This document shows, in pieces, positions 60,857 through 64,000 of a stretch of 64,000 nt of DNA. The notes under the pieces were generated by a model, which was not told the DNA's origin, made no database searches, and saw only the letters and a list, made by a program, of their open reading frames with translations. Origin of the DNA: Pseudomonas sp. JM0905a (GTDB lineage Bacteria > Pseudomonadota > Gammaproteobacteria > Pseudomonadales > Pseudomonadaceae); NCBI RefSeq assembly GCF_014700075.1, contig NZ_JACXBU010000012.1:36111-100110 (forward strand). The letters run 5' to 3'. Position 1 is the first letter of the stretch; every line of letters starts with the position of its first letter. Both the position numbers and the translations under genes were made by a program.

Positions 60857-62629
60857 TCATTCGACGTCGAAGCGCAGCATCATCGCGTGGTCTTCGTGGA
60901 TCAGGTTGTGGCAGTGCATCACGTACTTGCCGACGTAATCGCGGAAGCGAATGAGCACGCGCACGGTTTCGGCCTCGTTGATCACGTACACATCCTTGCG
61001 CCCCTGCTCGTGGGCGGGGATGGGGATCGAAACGCCATTCTTGATACGCGCGAGGATGCGGCCTTCCTCCAGGTGGATGTGGATGGGGTGCGACCAGCCG
61101 TTGTCGATGTTCATCAGCTCCCAGATTTCGTAGCGCCCCTTGGGCACCTTGAAGCGTGGGGCGTTGACGTTCACGAACTGGCCATTGATGGCCCACATGT
61201 TGTTGGAGCGCTCGAACACGAAGCGGCGCACCGGCGCGCTCGCGACCACCGCCGGATCGATCGGGGGCAGCGGGCGCAGGTTGGCTGGCACCTGGCTGAG
61301 GTCCTGGGCGCCGGGCCAGCGGTCAACCACTATCTTCAGCACGCGCACGCCGGGGTCCCTGATGTCCTTGGGCCGGCGGGTTTCCTCCTGGCGCATGCGA
61401 TTGACCAGATAGAGCGTGGTGCCGACCAGGTACTTGGAGAAATCCACGACTATGTCGGCACGCTCGGCCATGCCGATGGTCACGCTCTGCTGGTTGAGCA
61501 GGGGCTTGGGCAGCAGGTTTCCATCGTTGCCGATATAGGTGAAGTTCTGCCTCACGTTGTTGGGATTCACCAGTGCGAGGTTATAGAACCGACCCGGTCC
61601 CCCGTTGAGCATACGGAAGCGATAGCGTCGCGCGGCCACCTTCAGCACCGGCTCGATCATGCCGTTGACCAGCACCTTGTCACCCAGCACGCCCTCGGGG
61701 TTGATCTCGTCGTAGAAGAGCTTGCCGGCGGCATCGAAACGGCGATCGGTGAACACCAGCGGGTAGTCGTAGGGATGGCTCGGCAGGCGCAGCGCACTCG
61801 GGTTCGGGTCGGCTTCGTTGCCGGAGTCCAGGTGGTCATAGAGCAGGTAGAAGCCAACCAGTCCGCGATAGAGGTTGGGTGATGTGAAGTCCAGTGTGTG
61901 GTCGTGGTAGAAGAGCGTGCCCAGGGCCTCGCGATAGTCGCCGACGTTGTTCTGCAGGTCCTCGAATCCGGCGTAGACGTTGGGATACAGATGGTCCTTG
62001 AAGCGGCCCGGAGCGGTCAGGTTGGGGCCGGCCTTGGTCCTGCTGTAGTAGTCGCCGGGGAAGCCGTCGCTCTCCGAGCCATCGTGCAGGTTGTGCAGGT
62101 GGGTGGAGATTTCCGGTGTGCCGAAGCCGGTGTGGTTGGCCGGAAGATCGTTGTGGATCCGGCAGATCATCGGCTGGCCATAGTGGGCCATGACCGTGGC
62201 GCTGAATTCGTTGGCCGGTGTGTTGGCGGAGCGGTAGCTCCAGATCTTCTGCTGCGGGTAGGCCGGGTTGAATACCCAGTTGTGTTCCTTTGCCCGTAAC
62301 TCGTAGTACTCGGCATTGGGGCGGAACTGGGCCCAGCGCTGGTGGCGGCCGCGTCCGGCCTCGCCGCCTGCCACATTCGCCTGTTCGGTGGGCGCCGGGG
62401 ACAGATAGGCGACACTGTCAGCGGGCGTTATCTGCGTGGGCAGCTCCATCACCCAGGGCGTGGTGGGCGGGCTCGGGGGCAATATCGGCACCACGGCCTG
62501 GCTGGCCGGAGCGCGTAGCAGCGCAGGCGTGGCCACGGCGGCGGCCGAAATCTTGAGGAAGCTGCGGCGCGCGTTATCCACCTGCCTGTCTTTCTTGTTC
62601 TTGGCTGTTCGAGGGTTTTTGCCTTTCAT
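60857..62629 (-). CDS. Multicopper oxidase (CotA/laccase-like), Tat-exported
   Basis: A 590-residue periplasmic oxidase starting at an ATG after GGAGTACATCC. The Tat signal is NARRSFLKISAAAVATPALL. All four copper-site motifs are present: HLHNLHDG, FYHDHTLD, HPIHIHLEEG and HCHNLIHEDHAMM (His-Cys-His, with the axial position Met). The THLHNLHDGSESDGFPGDYY segment is of the CotA/bilirubin-oxidase type. Substrates of this group include Mn(II), Cu(I), phenols and bilirubin; which applies is unknown. The SCO gene follows directly. Confidence 0.91.
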   Translation of the reverse strand: MKGKNPRTAKNKKDRQVDNARRSFLKISAAAVATPALLRAPASQAVVPILPPSPPTTPWVMELPTQITPADSVAYLSPAPTEQANVAGGEAGRGRHQRWAQFRPNAEYYELRAKEHNWVFNPAYPQQKIWSYRSANTPANEFSATVMAHYGQPMICRIHNDLPANHTGFGTPEISTHLHNLHDGSESDGFPGDYYSRTKAGPNLTAPGRFKDHLYPNVYAGFEDLQNNVGDYREALGTLFYHDHTLDFTSPNLYRGLVGFYLLYDHLDSGNEADPNPSALRLPSHPYDYPLVFTDRRFDAAGKLFYDEINPEGVLGDKVLVNGMIEPVLKVAARRYRFRMLNGGPGRFYNLALVNPNNVRQNFTYIGNDGNLLPKPLLNQQSVTIGMAERADIVVDFSKYLVGTTLYLVNRMRQEETRRPKDIRDPGVRVLKIVVDRWPGAQDLSQVPANLRPLPPIDPAVVASAPVRRFVFERSNNMWAINGQFVNVNAPRFKVPKGRYEIWELMNIDNGWSHPIHIHLEEGRILARIKNGVSIPIPAHEQGRKDVYVINEAETVRVLIRFRDYVGKYVMHCHNLIHEDHAMMLRFDVE

Positions 62630-62983
62630 GGATGTACTCCATCTCCCCACAGCGAACTCGCGCTAACGTCCTGCCCTGGATGCAATGCTCCAGTGCTCGT
62701 TGTCCCCATGCGTTCACGCGAAGGTGCAGGCCGCCAGTTATTGGCTCGCGCGGCCAAAGCGCCAATAAGTCGACTAAAGACTTCTCGTTTAGTGAGTGCA
62801 ATTGGCGAAAAGCCAAAAAAATGCCAAGACTGCTGGCCAGTTGCTTCTGGCTCTAGGCTCGGCGCTGAGTGTTTCCGGATGTGTCACGAAGACGGGCGGC
62901 AGGGAAAGGAGGGCAGGCGGTAGAGCGGTTGGAGCGGAGTGGAGGCGGCCGGAAAGATGGGGAATCCGGCTGCCTCCGGGGAA
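62630..62983. other. 354-bp intergenic region upstream of the multicopper oxidase
   Basis: No gene is supported. It must hold the minus-strand promoter of the oxidase/SCO operon and the 3' end of the lipoprotein transcript. ACTAAAG and CGTTTAGT near 62775-62795 form a weak dyad around CTTCT, and GGCGAAAAGCC precedes a run of seven A at about 62815. No clear terminator is seen for the lipoprotein gene, whose stop lies at the right edge of this region. Confidence 0.35.
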
Positions 62984-63538
62984 TCACTTGTACTTGTCGT
63001 GGAACAGGGCGATCTGCTTCACCGGCTTCGGCTCTTCCTTGGTCAGGACGTAGACCACGCGCTGGCCGTCCGGGCCGCCGCCGATGTCGACGTAGCTGAA
63101 GGTGGGCTCGCCGATGCGATACATGTCCATCATGTCGCCGTAACGGCTGAACACGTAGATGATGCCTTCTTCGTCGCGCAGCTCGCCGTAGAAGGGCTGT
63201 GCCGGCGGCAAGCTGATGTCGAGGAAGCGTTGGGCGGACAGGGTCTTCACGTCCTTGCCCTGATCAGCGGACTTGAGCACCAGGACGATATCGCGGCCGA
63301 AGCCGTCTTTCTTGCCGACGCTGTGCTTGACCGGCGTGTTGCCGCTCTTCACGTACTCGCGGTAGGTGGCGTAGTCATCGAAGACGAAGAGTTCTTTCTC
63401 GGTGCGGATCTGGTACCAGTCTTCGTTATCCAGGGCTACCGGCTTGGCGGGAGCCGGGGCTTGCATGGCGCAGCCACCGAGCATGGCGGCCAGCAGCGCG
63501 GCGGCCAGGGGCTTGATCAGGTTCTTTTTGTGGTTCAT
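62984..63538 (-). CDS. Lipoprotein of unknown function
   Basis: A 184-residue lipoprotein with signal peptide LIKPLAAALLAAMLGGC (lipobox Cys23) followed by AMQAPAPAKPVAL. The mature part has WYQIRTEKELFVFDDYATYREYVKSG and RDEEGIIYVFSRYGDMMDMYRIGEPTFSYVDIG. No named family is recognised. Ala at position +2 suggests outer-membrane localisation. GAGGACCTCCG precedes the ATG. It stands alone, 159 bp or more from any other supported gene. Confidence 0.75.
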   Translation of the reverse strand: MNHKKNLIKPLAAALLAAMLGGCAMQAPAPAKPVALDNEDWYQIRTEKELFVFDDYATYREYVKSGNTPVKHSVGKKDGFGRDIVLVLKSADQGKDVKTLSAQRFLDISLPPAQPFYGELRDEEGIIYVFSRYGDMMDMYRIGEPTFSYVDIGGGPDGQRVVYVLTKEEPKPVKQIALFHDKYK

Positions 63539-63743
63539 CGGAGGTCCTCCCCAGGAAAGTTGAGCAGAGAATCTGCCTGCGCCTGATGACCGGTTGATGA
63601 CGGGATTGTGTCGTTGCGATGAATGAAGGAAGGCTTTGTATTTCAGTGGGTTAGAAGCTCTTCTTCACGTTGGCTGATCTCTGCGACGGCCCGGTAGTGT
63701 GCGCCGCGCGCACCGAAGCAGCTGCACGGTTACGCTGTCCTCC

Positions 63744-63781
63744 CAGAAAAAGAAAAGGGTGAAGACTCGCGTCTTCACCCT
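63744..63781 (-). terminator. Rho-independent terminator after gcvT
   Basis: On the minus strand AGGGTGAAGAC and GTCTTCACCCT form a perfect 11-bp stem (63756-63766 with 63771-63781) around a 4-base loop, followed by TTTCTTTTTCT. It ends the gcvT transcript. Confidence 0.8.
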
Positions 63782-63821
63782 GCAAGGCCCCGCCGGGGCG
63801 GGGCAGTCGAGGGACTCTGTA

Positions 63822-64000
63822 TCAGCCGCGGTAGTAGCGCTGCGGCACGAAGGGGGTCTTGGCCACTTTCATCGCCACGCGCTTGCCGCGCACCAGGGCC
63901 CAGACTTCGCTGTCCAGGGCGGCGTGGCTGGCGCTCACGTAGCCCATGGCCACCGGGGCGCCGAGGCTGGGGCCGAAGCCGCCGCTGGAGACGCGGCCGA
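63822..64000 (-). CDS. gcvT: Glycine cleavage system T protein (aminomethyltransferase), 3' end only
   Basis: Only the last 58 codons are in the window; the gene continues past the right edge. The segment reads GRVSSGGFGPSLGAPVAMGYV, then LVRGKRVAMKVAKTPFVPQRYYRG and stop, which is the characteristic C-terminal barrel of GcvT. The enzyme transfers the aminomethyl carbon of lipoyl-bound glycine to tetrahydrofolate, releasing ammonia. The rest of the gcv operon would lie outside the window. Confidence 0.88.
   Translation of the reverse strand, partial: GRVSSGGFGPSLGAPVAMGYVSASHAALDSEVWALVRGKRVAMKVAKTPFVPQRYYRG

Overview
The window is chromosomal DNA of a Pseudomonas-type gammaproteobacterium. 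The DNA is GC-rich with strong third-position GC bias. The gene families are typical of the genus: a NahG/NahR-like salicylate module, DUF1302/DUF1329 outer-membrane proteins, an AruI-like decarboxylase, FecI/FecR/FecA-type iron signalling, and Pseudomonas REP-like intergenic palindromes. No rRNA, tRNA, CRISPR array, prophage or insertion sequence was seen. The species cannot be settled from the sequence alone.

Layout. 1-5224: a plus-strand catabolic/transport cluster (partial TauD/TfdA dioxygenase, DUF849 beta-keto acid cleavage enzyme, MFS transporter, DsbA-like protein, Rieske protein, YeiH-type exporter). 5632-16163: an AraC regulator, a small alpha/beta hydrolase, then a DUF1302-DUF1329-YCF48-RND export cluster followed by a DUF3302/HlyD pair. 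16169-20720: mixed metabolic genes (PuuE-like deacetylase, GNAT, alpha/beta hydrolase, isochorismatase-like hydrolase, DUF3313 lipoprotein). 20964-24884: a Fur-box-preceded sigma factor, anti-sigma and TonB-receptor system. 25448-29194: a LysR, salicylate hydroxylase and MFS module, followed by a decayed cupin gene. 29541-34625: SDR, GlxA-type regulator, GNAT and a large GGDEF-EAL protein.

35260-35766 encodes a 168-residue protein that is 43% methionine and has 15 cysteines, built from two related halves. It has its own RBS and terminator and is the most unusual gene in the window. 36008-42276 holds an XRE-cupin regulator with an overlapping small ORF, Kup, a small His/Trp-rich membrane peptide, a PAS-GGDEF protein, MltA and a small conserved ORF. 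42324-44088 is ilvA behind a transcription attenuator with an isoleucine-containing leader peptide. 44247-47139 is an AruI-like ThDP enzyme with a LacI-type operator and a LacI regulator downstream; the enzyme gene lies between inverted copies of one composite REP repeat.

47161-58871 combines a LysR/class II aldolase pair, a polyamine-type ABC transporter operon (four genes, minus strand), a second LysR, an AbgB-like M20 protein, a YtcJ-like amidohydrolase and a CobW-type GTPase. It reads as uptake plus hydrolysis of an amide-type substrate with a dedicated metallochaperone. 59073-64000 holds a secreted protein of ten 13-residue repeats, a small conserved protein, an SCO1/SenC protein with a Tat-exported multicopper oxidase, a lipoprotein, and the 3' end of gcvT.
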